Source: Aporophyla lueneburgensis (lineage: Eukaryota; Arthropoda; Insecta; Lepidoptera; Noctuidae). Taken from it: 64,000 nt of DNA. The first letter of the stretch is position 1. Each line of letters opens with the position of its first letter. Under the pieces are notes generated by a model. It was given only the letters and a program-made list of their open reading frames with translations. It was not told the DNA's origin and ran no database searches. Both the position numbers and the translations under genes were made by a program. Positions 1 through 9,373 of this stretch are shown piece after piece. The stretch lies in the NCBI GenBank assembly GCA_932294355.1, contig OW028737.1, forward strand, positions 30,418,860 to 30,482,859, given 5' to 3'.

Positions 1-114
1 TAGTAAAAAGTGATTATTTTAATATTAAAAACAGACACTCCAATTTTATTTATTTGTATAGATGTATCATATTAATTTAATGATCACGTATTGATCACAT
101 AAAATTGATGGACG

Positions 115-264
115 AGCTGTGTGAAGGATGATATGGTTAGAAAGGGCGTGACTACCGAAATGACTAATAGAGTAGTGCGGAAGATAAAGACATGTTACGC
201 TGATCAAATAAATTGGGATAAGAGCAGGAAAATGGTGATGATGTCTAATACTAGAAGACCTTAA
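115..264 (+). pseudogene. Retroelement C-terminal coding remnant
   Basis: One open frame reads SCVKDDMVRKGVTTEM, then TNRVVRKIKTCYADQ, and ends at a TAA. The charged, spaced pattern resembles the extreme C-terminus of insect retroelement polyproteins, which also end near a short 3' tail. There is no start codon and no upstream domain. The family is not named because nothing catalytic is present. A host exon is possible but less likely in this repeat-rich context. Confidence 0.3.
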
Positions 265-429
265 TCGTTTCTTATTTTGAGGCCATCTAGTCTAAGTGTT
301 AGCGAAAAGATATGATTGCATTATCATGCCATCGAGATAAAGAACAAGTATTTAAAGAGAAAATTACGCGTAACTGGCAGAATATAGATATTACACGCTT
401 TATATTAGCTTCACTTGTGTTTGTTTGTA

Positions 430-765
430 TGTTTGTTTGTAACCGACTCCTTATAGCGCGATTTTGACCCACTTTATACGACCAGATTTCATTCAAACTT
501 TGCACACCTGTCACAAACCGATGACAATGGAATAATTTCATAAATTTGTGCCAATATCCTTGCCAGGCTTACCAGGACAGCAAAAAAAGTGTCTTCTAAA
601 ACTACGCTGACATACGTCACAAACTACGCTGACATACGTCTCTAAATTCGAAACACCCTAAAAACTAGAAAATAAATAATCTAGCCACGCTTTTTTTCCA
701 TTATTTTCTACGTTTTAGTTTGGTTTTCTATGGAAGCGTGTTTTTTAGTTTTTTTTTTTAACAAT
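430..765 (-). repeat. Interspersed repeat A, copy 1
   Basis: This AT-rich segment contains a run beginning 'ccacgctttttttcca' and a part with 'ccaggataatggcac'-like sequence in reverse order. The same succession occurs in opposite orientation near 17400-17690, which shows it is a dispersed repeat. No ORF or clear termini are seen, so the class is unknown. Confidence 0.5.
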
Positions 766-1044
766 TATTTTTTGTACCACTCTGGTTAATGTGGGATGTG
801 GGATAAGGGCAGGCGAGAGAGGATGTTACGCGTCGGTTTCCTTTTCTTCGTCGGTGAAAAAGTTCTAGAACTAAACCAATCTAGTCTGTGCCTTATAAGA
901 TATTTCTAGTGTTTGCCCCTTGGTGCCAAAGTTACTCAATATCCTTTGTTTGTCTGGCTCGCGTATTTTTGATGCCAATAAAAAGACAAGTGACGTAACG
1001 CTGAAGTCTGGGTTTGTATTCCTCCGTAGTATAATATTAAAATT

Positions 1045-1270
1045 TAGGGAAACTCATCATCATTTCAACGTCCACTCATGGACATATACCTCCCTCATAA
1101 TCGCCACGCTTGGCAGGCAGGTTACCGATCGCAGTATGGTGGTAAAACGCATATAAATATAAGAAGAATAAATTCTCTAGCATGCCCCTTAATCGTTTTT
1201 TACGACACCCTCCACGGGAAAAAATCAAATGGTGCTATTCTTAACGTCCAACACCACACGGACAAAATGT
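1045..1270 (-). repeat. Short RTE-tailed retroposon (family 1), degraded copy
   Basis: This is a minus-orientation copy of the repeat that is better preserved at 1363-1568. Shared blocks include the reverse of 'gcgatcgccaacccgc', 'gccaagcgtggcgattatgg' and 'cgtgggtgtcgtaaa'. The 'cagcagtggacgtc' end is partly altered. It is non-coding apart from chance ORFs. Confidence 0.6.
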
Positions 1271-1362
1271 AGGTTACATTTTTTGTGACAGATGTAAGTG
1301 CAAAGTATAATTGTTTGTTTTCTATTTTGATCTAAAATTCTGGACTCATACTAGATGTTATT

Positions 1363-1568
1363 TGACTCATACTAGACCCCATTTCTTCCCGTGGGTGTCG
1401 TAAAGGCGTCTAAGGGACTTACTAGAGAATGGGCAGCAGCGTTCTCTATGCATTTTACCACCATACTGCGATCGCCAACCCGCGCGCCAAGCGTGGCGAT
1501 TATGGCAAAGCCCCCCGAATTGGGGGAGGTCTAAGTTCAGCAGTGGACGTCTTACGGCTGAAATGATG
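1363..1568 (+). mobile_element. Short RTE-tailed retroposon (family 1) with 13-bp target duplication
   Basis: The element is flanked by the exact 13-bp direct repeat ACTAGATGTTATT at 1350-1362 and 1569-1581. It ends in 'cagcagtggacgtcttacgg' plus a short 'aaatgatg' tail. The target duplication and tail show retroposition. Its 3' end resembles that of the RTE element at 12429-14912, so it is probably a non-autonomous element or a 5'-truncated RTE relative mobilised in trans. Other copies lie at 1045, 18056, 28657, 30560, 51466 and 60795. Confidence 0.75.
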
Positions 1569-1615
1569 ACTAGATGTTATTGAAGCAAAATTAATTTAAT
1601 CTCGTAAGGAAACAT

Positions 1616-1758
1616 TGTACAGACGCCAACACATCAAGCTACTACAATCTGTCAGATTTCTTTGATAGATTTTCGACTTTATTTCTAGAGCATTAGGTTC
1701 AAAGTTCATTGGGAAAAATTGACAGTTTCGGGTAGCTTGACCTGGTGGCGTCTGTACA
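1616..1758. mobile_element. 143-bp element with terminal inverted repeats (MITE-like), copy 1
   Basis: The sequence starts TGTACAGACGCCAACACATC and ends with an imperfect reverse complement of this (GGTGGCGTCTGTACA), giving terminal inverted repeats of about 27 bp with a few mismatches. A second copy in opposite orientation lies at 5331-5486. There is no ORF. No convincing target duplication was found, so the DNA-transposon superfamily is left open. Confidence 0.65.
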
Positions 1759-2136
1759 TTAAAAACCGCAGAAAAAATAAGCCCGTCAGAAAAATTATTA
1801 CAGTTGTCCCAATATAATTTTCCACGAATTTCTAATAACATGAGAAATAAAAATCAAGAAATACGGCTGCAAATATCTACATACCCTCCTTACAAACGGC
1901 TGTATTGAATATGAAATGATAATTTTCTATTTTCTAGTCTTGTCCCGTACAAGCTCCTGGGAATTAAATGTGTCAATATTCATACGGGCGAGTTTTTCCT
2001 TCGGAAGATTTCTCTCCGGGGTAAGAAAGTATGGATTAGACGAGGTATGGATGAATACAGTTCATGAAAGTATAGCCCTACGGGGTGGCAGTAGCATCGA
2101 CGCGCAAACTGTAACCATAAATTCAGCACAATGATT
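1759..2136. other. No gene seen
   Basis: This is AT-rich sequence with only short unrecognised open frames. The last bases, 2137-2146, are the left target duplication of the following R1 tail. Confidence 0.4.
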
Positions 2137-2146
2137 CTAGCCCCCT

Positions 2147-2318
2147 TTTTTTTTGTTTTTTTTTTTTTTTTTTTTAGGATGGGAATTCATCAAATGACTT
2201 CTCCCGCTCTGGGTGGAGCGGGAGGGCGTGTCAGACTTTTACTGACTAAAACCCACCCGTGTTCCATCAGTTGCCCATGTGCCAGGGTCACGGTATCTCT
2301 TTCGAACAATCACGCGAC
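2147..2318 (-). mobile_element. R1-family 3' tail, truncated copy with 10-bp target duplication
   Basis: On the minus strand this is the last part of the R1 element at 5850-11992. It includes the CTCCCGCTC...GAGCGGGAG hairpin and an A-rich tail, seen here as a T run at 2147-2176 interrupted by one G. It is flanked by CTAGCCCCCT at 2137-2146 and 2319-2328. The 5' truncation lies at the far arm of the second 3'-UTR hairpin. Confidence 0.85.
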
Positions 2319-2328
2319 CTAGCCCCCT

Positions 2329-3054
2329 AGCGTAGACATTTTTCGTCATATATTATAAAATACAACTGGGTCATAGAAAAGTACAAGACATAGCGGTCAC
2401 GATGTAACAAATAACGCCAGAGGGTTTCAAGTCATGGACTGACTCCATGGTAACAATTTGCAGGTCTGTGTTTCTATTGTTACTCCGGATGTTACAGAGA
2501 GGGTTCATTAAATGTCATTAAAGAAATATATGAATGGAACGAAAGAATTTCATTTACTTAGCTTAGACTAAAAGGGATTGGCTGATTTAGGGTCTGGGTT
2601 TTTAGTCTGATTTATACTGTTACAATTAATTTCTTGAGGCATAAATACCATTAGTTGAAGCACCAATTACAGTTGCACAGTAGGCTCAGCCTTACTAGGA
2701 ACTTGGCCTCTCCAATTGTATGCTATTCAACTCGATTCTCTGCAACTCTCATTCAGATTCTACCAGCCACCCTACGAAGATTGTTGCTCCCCTGAGGGCG
2801 TCCTACTTTACGGTTTCCGGTTCGGGGTTACCACTTACGAACAATTCAATTTGTCATTTATTTTCTTAGACTTAGACTACCATACATTAAAATAATGTTT
2901 CGATTCGAACCGTAGTTCCTGAGTTTTGCGCTTCAGTTTTATAATATTAGTATAGATTTCCTTCTTGTTAGAAATAAGAATAAGAAGTAGCCATCGTTTA
3001 GTTGTAATTCAGTAAATTCAGAATATATAATAAAATATACCTACTATTAAAAGT
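2329..3054. other. No gene seen
   Basis: This is AT-rich DNA without a recognisable ORF, RNA gene or repeat terminus. Confidence 0.4.
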
Positions 3055-3231
3055 AAACTGGACAGTCATTTCAAAACACCTAGGACCTTGAAGTGAACGC
3101 TCACTTCTTCACTATTCACTGTTCAGTTTACTGGCCACTTTATATGAGCCGTCAAGACGGCAAACAGTGAAGAGTGAAGAAGTGACCGTCCACTTCAAGG
3201 TCCTAGGTATCTTGAAATGACTGTCCAGTTT
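3055..3231. repeat. Imperfect palindrome (fold-back)
   Basis: Left-arm blocks AAACTGGACAGTCATTTCAA (3055-3074), TAGGACCTTGAAGTG (3081-3095) and CACTTCTTCACT are mirrored by AACAGTGAAGAGTGAAGAAG, CACTTCAAGGTCCTA (3191-3205) and TTGAAATGACTGTCCAGTTT (3212-3231). The loop motif 'cagtttactggccac' recurs just outside the right arm near 3227. A small fold-back element or MITE is the simplest reading. Confidence 0.7.
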
Positions 3232-3945
3232 ACTGGCCACATTGTATGAGCCGTCCTATAAAGGGTTAAAAGACTGACCATTGAGTTCTGTAGGTTGTCT
3301 CATTCATACCCCAAGGTATTTCCAGAATCTCCGAAGCACACATAAATATTTGTGCCCCGGGACAATGTATGTTTTTAGTTTGTTTTCTCATGTTTTGCAA
3401 GCTTTGAATAATTATTTATGAAGTCCTCTGTTTCTGCGGAGGTTGGTCCTTTGTTTTATGGCTTGTAAAGAATAGTGGATGTTTTAAACTAGCTGTGATG
3501 ACATCGTAGAGCAAATCCGAGGTACTTTAGCAGTTGCTAGCTCTTCGTTTGGCAGTTGTTATATTTGCATTAAGGCTTTGCACACATCGCCCACCGGTAT
3601 CAAGACGCAGATATTGCTTTATAAACACAATGACGACTTAATTAAAGATGAACTTACCGTGGTCAGATAAAAATCCACCCAGAGCAGTCAGCTCTGTTAC
3701 AACTAGTCATTCTAACACGAAGATCGAAGAAGTTCTAGTACTTGATTCTGATACAAAGATTGCTATTGCAATTAAGATTAGACGCCTGAAAACATTGCTT
3801 AGCAAAGTTACATTAAGAAAATCATCTGCTATTTAGAAAGGGCACGCACTAATTCAATTTTGCATGGAGATCTCATTAATTATGTTATTATATCTAATTT
3901 ATTAGCTCAAGAGGGATGATGAATGAAGGGCGGCTAACAAAAGTT
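3232..3945. other. No gene recognised
   Basis: A 62-codon open frame at 3648-3836 (+) starts MNLPWSDKNPP and is rich in Ser, Thr, Lys and Ile. I do not recognise it and see no splice or poly(A) context that would support it as a gene. The rest is AT-rich. Confidence 0.3.
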
Positions 3946-4151
3946 ATTTACTAGGCAGATGTGTCTGGTCACGCCGGAAGGGGACGCCCTAGGAGAACAT
4001 ATAGTGACCTTATTGGTGATGTTCTTCAGAAGGGTCAGGTGCGTAGTACTGGTAACCGGCGTGTGTGTATGACCAGATGTATGAACTTAAACGACTTATT
4101 TCTGCCTACCCCCATGGGAGAAAGGCGTGATTTTATGTATGTATGTATGTA
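3946..4151 (+). pseudogene. Retroelement C-terminal remnant (GRGRPRRTY motif)
   Basis: The frame reads MSGHAGRGRPRRTYSDLIGD, then VLQKGQVRSTGNRRVCMTRC, and is followed by 'tatgtatgtatgta'. A related C-terminal remnant is at 46685-46790 (WRSLVAAYPLRRRREFMYE), also just before a 'tatg'-rich end. This Arg-rich, Cys-containing tail next to a simple-repeat 3' end fits the extreme C-terminus of an insect retroelement protein. The clade cannot be assigned because no reverse transcriptase is present. Confidence 0.45.
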
Positions 4152-4444
4152 ATTAGCTCAAAGGAGAAAGTGCTGACTGTTATCTATAAATGATATAGAT
4201 TCATGCAAATAAAAGAGAAAACTAAGTTTCTGTTTGTAATGCCAAAATAACAGCATTTTATTAAATGCATACGAATGTACAAACGGTACTTATAACAGTA
4301 ATACAAGTGTTATGATTTATTTCTGTGTGTTTGTTTTGGCTCATCTCCGAAACAGCTACCCATTTAGACGGGACTCTGACTGGCAGATAGCTGATATTAT
4401 GATAAGTAACAAAGGTTACTCTTTTCCTCGGAAGGATGTTTCTG

Positions 4445-4824
4445 AGGAATAATTTCCGATATCCACGCCCTGACGACCCGTAACGTCTGAGAAAGTGTGT
4501 GTGTCTGTTTGTCCGTCTTTCACGGCAAAACGGAGCGACGAATTGACGTGATTTTTTAAGTGGAGATAGCTGAAGTTATGAAGAGTAACACTTTTTGTCT
4601 CTTTCTAACCCCCTACTTTCCTAAAATGGGGGGTGGAACGCGTTAATCTCAGGAACTACTGGTTCGAATTGAAAAACTCTTTTTGAGTCGGGTAGCCTAT
4701 TTATTGAGGAAGGCTATATCGGAGCAGCAACAAAAAAATGGACGAAAACTAGCAGGCTGCAATGCGACGGGAAGGGTCAGGGGAGCAAATATTTGACGCG
4801 GACGAAGTCGCGGGCAGAAGCTAG
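4445..4824 (+). mobile_element. Helitron, 5' end degraded
   Basis: The segment ends 'gcgggcagaagCTAG' at 4824 and is followed by T, the usual Helitron 3' end and insertion context. The part from about 4620 onward matches the reverse complement of the Helitron at 35478-38081, for example 'ctcaggaactactgg' and 'gggtagcctatttat'. The 5' boundary is approximate because the TC start is not preserved. Confidence 0.6.
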
Positions 4825-5330
4825 TATCTTATAATTAAAGACTAATATTGGTAGTGCGGCAACCGTTCTATAAACTGGACGTATCGACACATTAAACGCT
4901 GTATAAAATTAATGAAAATCGGTTAAAGGATATCGGCGAGAGAATTGTTGACGAAATTATTAAGCGTCTACGTATGTCACCCTACTAGATACCAAAGAAA
5001 TAATTTACAAAGTTTTATCAAATCAAACTTAGGTACTATCAAAGTCTGAAAAAAAAATCATCATAATAAAGAGCTTATTTGACTAGATTATTGACGCTAA
5101 GAAATAATCGTGACTTAGTTTTTTTTCTTTCTTACTCGACTTCATGACTTTTGGCTAAGCGATACTTTTAATATTGCCATGTAATATAAATCTTAGCCAA
5201 CTTAAATACGCTGTGGCTTTACGTATTGCATTACTAAACTTAGAAAATATATTTCTGTATCAGAATACAAATGTTAAAACAAAAATGATTGCTTGTGCTA
5301 AAGATTATAGCGGTCATAATTTTTTAATAC
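4825..5330. other. No gene seen
   Basis: This is AT-rich DNA with chance ORFs only. Confidence 0.4.
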
Positions 5331-5486
5331 GTACAGACGCCACCAGGTCAAGCTACCCGAAACTGTCAATTTTTTCCAATGAACCTTGAACCTAATGCTC
5401 TAGAAATAAAGTCGAAAATCTATCAAAGAAATCTGACAGATTGTAGTAGCTTGATGTGTTGGCGCAACAGTCATTGTGTCTGTACA
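5331..5486. mobile_element. MITE-like element, copy 2 (inverted relative to 1616-1758)
   Basis: This is the reverse complement of the element at 1616-1758, beginning GTACAGACGCCACCAGGTCA and ending TCTGTACA. It carries about 14 extra bases close to its right terminus. The two copies lie about 3.6 kb apart in opposite orientation. Confidence 0.65.
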
Positions 5487-5833
5487 TATGACATCGTAGT
5501 GCAATTCGAGAATGGCAACATCGCACCCCACCAACATGATACCTTGGATTTTGTTACGTGTGCATCGATTTGTTTATCACGATGGGTAGCCGTGTAAGGC
5601 CTACACGCATCATGTGTGTCAACTGCAACATATTATGTGTCAATAAAATGCGCCGATACCCGGCATTGGCACTTAACTCGAGAGTTGGATTTTGCGCTCA
5701 TACAATGACTGAAGTATGATATCTAGGATGGGCCAGACATCAACCATATATCACATTTTTTTGATGACATTGTGGTTAGAGAAGATGAGGAATAAATATT
5801 TAAAAAACAAAGTTGTTTTTTTTTCTATATCTA
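5487..5833. other. No gene seen
   Basis: This is unremarkable sequence. It is the left flank of the R1 insertion. The pre-insertion site can be read by joining it to position 12009. Confidence 0.4.
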
Positions 5834-5844
5834 CCAATGACCTA

Positions 5845-5849
<5 letters not shown>
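5834..5849. repeat. Target-site duplication of the full-length R1 element, left copy
   Basis: CCAATGACCTACCCTT is identical to 11993-12008. The last two T may belong to the tail, so the minimal duplication is 14 bp. Confidence 0.95.
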
Positions 5850-5884
<35 letters not shown>

Positions 5885-6172
5885 CAGGATGGGAAATCAT
5901 CAAATGACTTCTCCCGCTCTGGGCGGAGCGGGAGGGTGTGTCAGACTTTTACTGACTAAAACCCACCCGTGTTCCATCAGTTGCCCATGTGCCAGGGTCA
6001 CGGTATCTCTTTCGAACAATCACGCGACCCCGGCAGGCATCGGTCCTAGTAGACCCCTACACTGCTGCTGACATCTCTTTGAGGCGCGCGTGGAACACTG
6101 CGCGCCGTCGACCCGAGCCTGGTCCTTACCGGGCGGCGAGCTACCCATTGCTCGCCACCCGCAAGCTCGCGC
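5885..6172 (-). promoter_or_regulatory. R1 3' UTR with two predicted hairpins
   Basis: Hairpin one is CTCCCGCTC/GAGCGGGAG (5911-5919 with 5926-5934), a perfect 9-bp stem with a 6-nt loop. Hairpin two pairs TGCCAGGGTC (5990-5999) with GACCCCGGCA (6026-6035). Hairpin one is kept, with at most minor changes, in nearly every copy that retains this end, as expected if the reverse transcriptase recognises it. Recognition itself is inferred. Confidence 0.7.
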
Positions 6173-9100
6173 CTACGGTGGCCGGGAGTCCGCTATTGAC
6201 TCCCGACGCCCGGGGCGTCTCCTCCTGCGGCGGCTAGGGACGTGAGGGCGCAGAGACTGCCACTCCCTCACGCGCCCCGCCTCCTCCTTCGCGAGCATTA
6301 CTGCTTCGCAGAAGGAGGTGACGGCTTCCCATTCCCTCTCGCTCCGTACCATGGCTCGCACCAGGGCTGGACGCGAGAGGTCGCCGCCGCCGATCGCCTC
6401 CACGAGGACACGGCGGTGCTCCGCCCAGGCAGGGCACACCTCCACCGTATGCTCCACCGTGTCCTCCAGACGATCCTCGCAATGGAAACACCCGGACGTA
6501 TCCTCCCGCTTTATCCTGAACAGGAACCCACCGAAGCACCCATGCCCGGTGAGAACCTGCGTCAGGCGGAAGGTGAGGACGCCGTGACGCCTCTCTATCC
6601 ACTCCTCAAAGAGGGGACTTACCGCCGCAATAGTGGCGTGCCCAGCACTGGGTTGCGACAATCGTACCCGCCATGTCGCCATGAGATCACACCGGAGCTC
6701 TGTCCGCCGTGCCGCGATTTGTCGCGGCAGCGGAGTTTCGCCCCGGCGTTTCGCCTCCTCGCGCCACTCCCACATGTGCGCGAGGACCTTTGCCTCCAGA
6801 TCCCATGGCGGCACTCCGGCAAGGAGGCTCGCCGCCTCGCACGAGACCGTGCGGTATCCCCGGATTAACCGAATGGCCATGACCCTCTGGGCCGCAAACA
6901 ACCGGCGCGCTGGGCGCAGCCTCAATGAGGGTGCCCACACCGGTGCCCCATAGAGGGCCATGGACCGCACGATCCCCGTGTAGAGCCTCCGGCAGGAGGC
7001 GTTTGGGCCCCCCAGATTGGGTAGGAGCCGCTTTAATGCAGCCCCAGCCCGCTCCAATCTGGGAGCCAAACGTCGGAAATGCTCAACGAAGTTCCACCGG
7101 CTGTCGAGGACAAGTCCCAGGTACTTCATCGTCGACTCGACGCCGATGTGAACCCCTCCTACCGTAAGTTGGGAACCCGCAGGTGGCGCGTTCCGAGGAC
7201 CATGAAAACCCATGGCCTCGGACTTGTGCAATGCCACCTCGAGTCCCAATTGCCGGATCCTATCGACGATTGTCGCAACCCCGCGTGTCATTAATTCGGC
7301 CGCCGCCTCGTACGACCTCCCCTGCGCAAGGACCAGCGTGTCGTCAGCGTAGCAAACTACGCTGACGCCGCTAGGGAGGTCGGCGCGCAGCACCCAGTCG
7401 TAACCGATGTCCCACAGATGCGGCCCCAGGACCGATCCCTGTGGGACACCGCACGACATCTCTCGCCGGTTCCACTCCCCCTCGTGACCGGGGTAGACTA
7501 CGGCCCTATCCGTCAGATAGGCCTCGACCACGCGACAGAGGTAGGTCGGCATCCGGTGATACCGGAGTGCCTCCCTAATGCAACTCCAGGGTAGGGTGTT
7601 AAAGGCATTGGCGATGTCAAGAGACACCGCCAAGACGACCCCACCCCGGGCCACTGCATCCCCCGTCGTGAGGGCTCGCACGCGCATGATGGCGTCCACC
7701 GTTGAGCGCCCCTTGCGGAAGCCGTACTGGCCGTCCGACAAGTCCGGCCCCTCTCGCACCAGCCACCCGACGAGGCGGTCTGCAATCACTCTTTCAAAGA
7801 GCTTGCCCACCTCGTCGAGCAGCACGATGGGCCGGTAAGCGGACGGAGAGTCCGCTGGGCGCCCTGGCTTCTTAATGAGGACCAGTTTCCCCGTCTTCCA
7901 ACGAAGTGGGAACTGGCCCCTCTCCAAGCATGCGCTAAGGAGCCCCCTGAGTCGAGGCCCGAGAGCCTCTGAGGCCAGGACCCATGCTTTGCCAGGCAAG
8001 CCGTCGGGTCCTGGGGCGGTATTCTTGGCATTAAGCCTTCGTACCGCCACCCTCATTTCTACCTCGGTCACTTCTGGAGCACTGTCGTCGTCGTCAGTGG
8101 TGTGGTCCGCATCGGGCACCGCAGTAGGCGGAGCCATGGGTGGGGGACTATGTTCCCCTCGAGAAGGGAACAGAGCGCTCACCACGCCCTCCACGAGTTG
8201 GGGCCGGAGACTCTGAGTCAGCGGAGGAGCCCATGGGCGGAGTTTCTCCCGGACGGCCTTGTAGGGCCGTCCCCATGGGTCCCTGTTCAGAGTCTCCAGC
8301 GACTCCTTGCGGGCCAGTCCTCTGGCCCGCAGGATCTCCTCTTGGAGGGCGGTCTTCGCCACTCTGTACCCCTCGTATAGCTCCGCCTGAATGGCTTCCG
8401 TATCCGGAGGTCGGATACGGAGCCTGCGGTGCCTGGTGTACCGGCGTCGTGCCGCAACGCACGCTTCGCGCAACGCTGTCAGCTGCGGCGACCACCAGTA
8501 CACCTGGCGCCAAGCCCGTCCTGGCTGGACTCGGGGCATAGCCACGTCACAGATCTCGGACATGGCCTCCCGGAACCACTCGGCCTCGTCGTTGGTGTCA
8601 GCAGGCCTGTCCGGTGGTGACACCCAGGCCTGCACGATCGAGGCTTCCAGGAGAAGCTCCCGGTCCAGCTTCTTCAGCGCCCACCGCGGACCACTCGGGG
8701 TCTGCCGGATCGGCGCGCTCGAGGTCTGGGCGGAGACGTCAAATCGGATGTACCGATGGTCGGAATACGTCTCCACCCCCTCCATGACGCGCCAATCAAT
8801 AACCTGCGGTGACAGAGCGGGGCTGGCGAACGAAATGTCCACCACTGAATCGCCCCGCATCCGTACACACGTAGGTACAGAACCCCGATTTAGGACGACC
8901 AGGCCTGTCTCCAGAGCCCAGTCCTCCACCATCCTGCCCCGTGTGTCCGTATACCGGGAACCCCAAGCCAAATTCTTGGCGTTGAAGTCCCCGAGCACGA
9001 GCACGGGAAGGGGACGGAACCCGACGACGACGACTCTCAACTCCGCAAGGGAGTTGTGGAACTCGGCGAGAGTTCGGCTCGGGGAGAAGTATACTCCCAC

Positions 9101-9373
9101 AACTACAATCTCCCCGAACCGTGCTGCTACGCAACCCCGTCCCCTCTTGACGGCCTCGAGGGTCGGGGTTCCGGCGGCGGCCGACGAAATGAGGGTCACT
9201 GAGCCGCTCAGGTCCTCCACCCAGTCATCCCTGGGCGGGACAAAGTACGGCTCAGCGACCACAGCGATGTTAATCGACCACTGCGCCATGCTCTGGAGTA
9301 ACAAATCCTGAGCGGAGGCGCAGTGGTTGATGTTCGCTTGGAGGAGGCGCAATGGAGTACCTATTATTGGCAC
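6173..9373 (-). CDS. R1-clade ORF2: endonuclease / reverse transcriptase
   Basis: This 1066-residue polyprotein nicks target DNA and copies the element RNA onto it (target-primed reverse transcription). An APE-type endonuclease occupies about residues 8-225, with QANIN, AEPY, GDFNAKN (about 131) and SDHRYI (about 205). Reverse transcriptase spans about 440-720, with the fingers motif NTAPGPDGLPGKAW, palm CGVPQGSVLGP and the catalytic CYADDT (YADD about 672-675). A C-terminal zinc knuckle CFHC...H...C lies near 961-980, as is usual for R1. The frame overlaps the end of ORF1 by 10 nt in the -1 frame and has no ATG at its head. The first codon shown is GTG, an upstream in-frame TGA lies at 9380-9382, and the first ATG is codon 29, inside the endonuclease. 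Translation is therefore probably coupled to ORF1 termination. Confidence 0.93.
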   Translation of the reverse strand: MPIIGTPLRLLQANINHCASAQDLLLQSMAQWSINIAVVAEPYFVPPRDDWVEDLSGSVTLISSAAAGTPTLEAVKRGRGCVAARFGEIVVVGVYFSPSRTLAEFHNSLAELRVVVVGFRPLPVLVLGDFNAKNLAWGSRYTDTRGRMVEDWALETGLVVLNRGSVPTCVRMRGDSVVDISFASPALSPQVIDWRVMEGVETYSDHRYIRFDVSAQTSSAPIRQTPSGPRWALKKLDRELLLEASIVQAWVSPPDRPADTNDEAEWFREAMSEICDVAMPRVQPGRAWRQVYWWSPQLTALREACVAARRRYTRHRRLRIRPPDTEAIQAELYEGYRVAKTALQEEILRARGLARKESLETLNRDPWGRPYKAVREKLRPWAPPLTQSLRPQLVEGVVSALFPSRGEHSPPPMAPPTAVPDADHTTDDDDSAPEVTEVEMRVAVRRLNAKNTAPGPDGLPGKAWVLASEALGPRLRGLLSACLERGQFPLRWKTGKLVLIKKPGRPADSPSAYRPIVLLDEVGKLFERVIADRLVGWLVREGPDLSDGQYGFRKGRSTVDAIMRVRALTTGDAVARGGVVLAVSLDIANAFNTLPWSCIREALRYHRMPTYLCRVVEAYLTDRAVVYPGHEGEWNRREMSCGVPQGSVLGPHLWDIGYDWVLRADLPSGVSVVCYADDTLVLAQGRSYEAAAELMTRGVATIVDRIRQLGLEVALHKSEAMGFHGPRNAPPAGSQLTVGGVHIGVESTMKYLGLVLDSRWNFVEHFRRLAPRLERAGAALKRLLPNLGGPNASCRRLYTGIVRSMALYGAPVWAPSLRLRPARRLFAAQRVMAIRLIRGYRTVSCEAASLLAGVPPWDLEAKVLAHMWEWREEAKRRGETPLPRQIAARRTELRCDLMATWRVRLSQPSAGHATIAAVSPLFEEWIERRHGVLTFRLTQVLTGHGCFGGFLFRIKREDTSGCFHCEDRLEDTVEHTVEVCPAWAEHRRVLVEAIGGGDLSRPALVRAMVRSEREWEAVTSFCEAVMLAKEEAGRVREWQSLRPHVPSRRRRRRPGRRESIADSRPP

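Noticed and set aside
4299..4824. Protein gene
   Set aside because: No open frame of useful length; the segment matches Helitron sequence.
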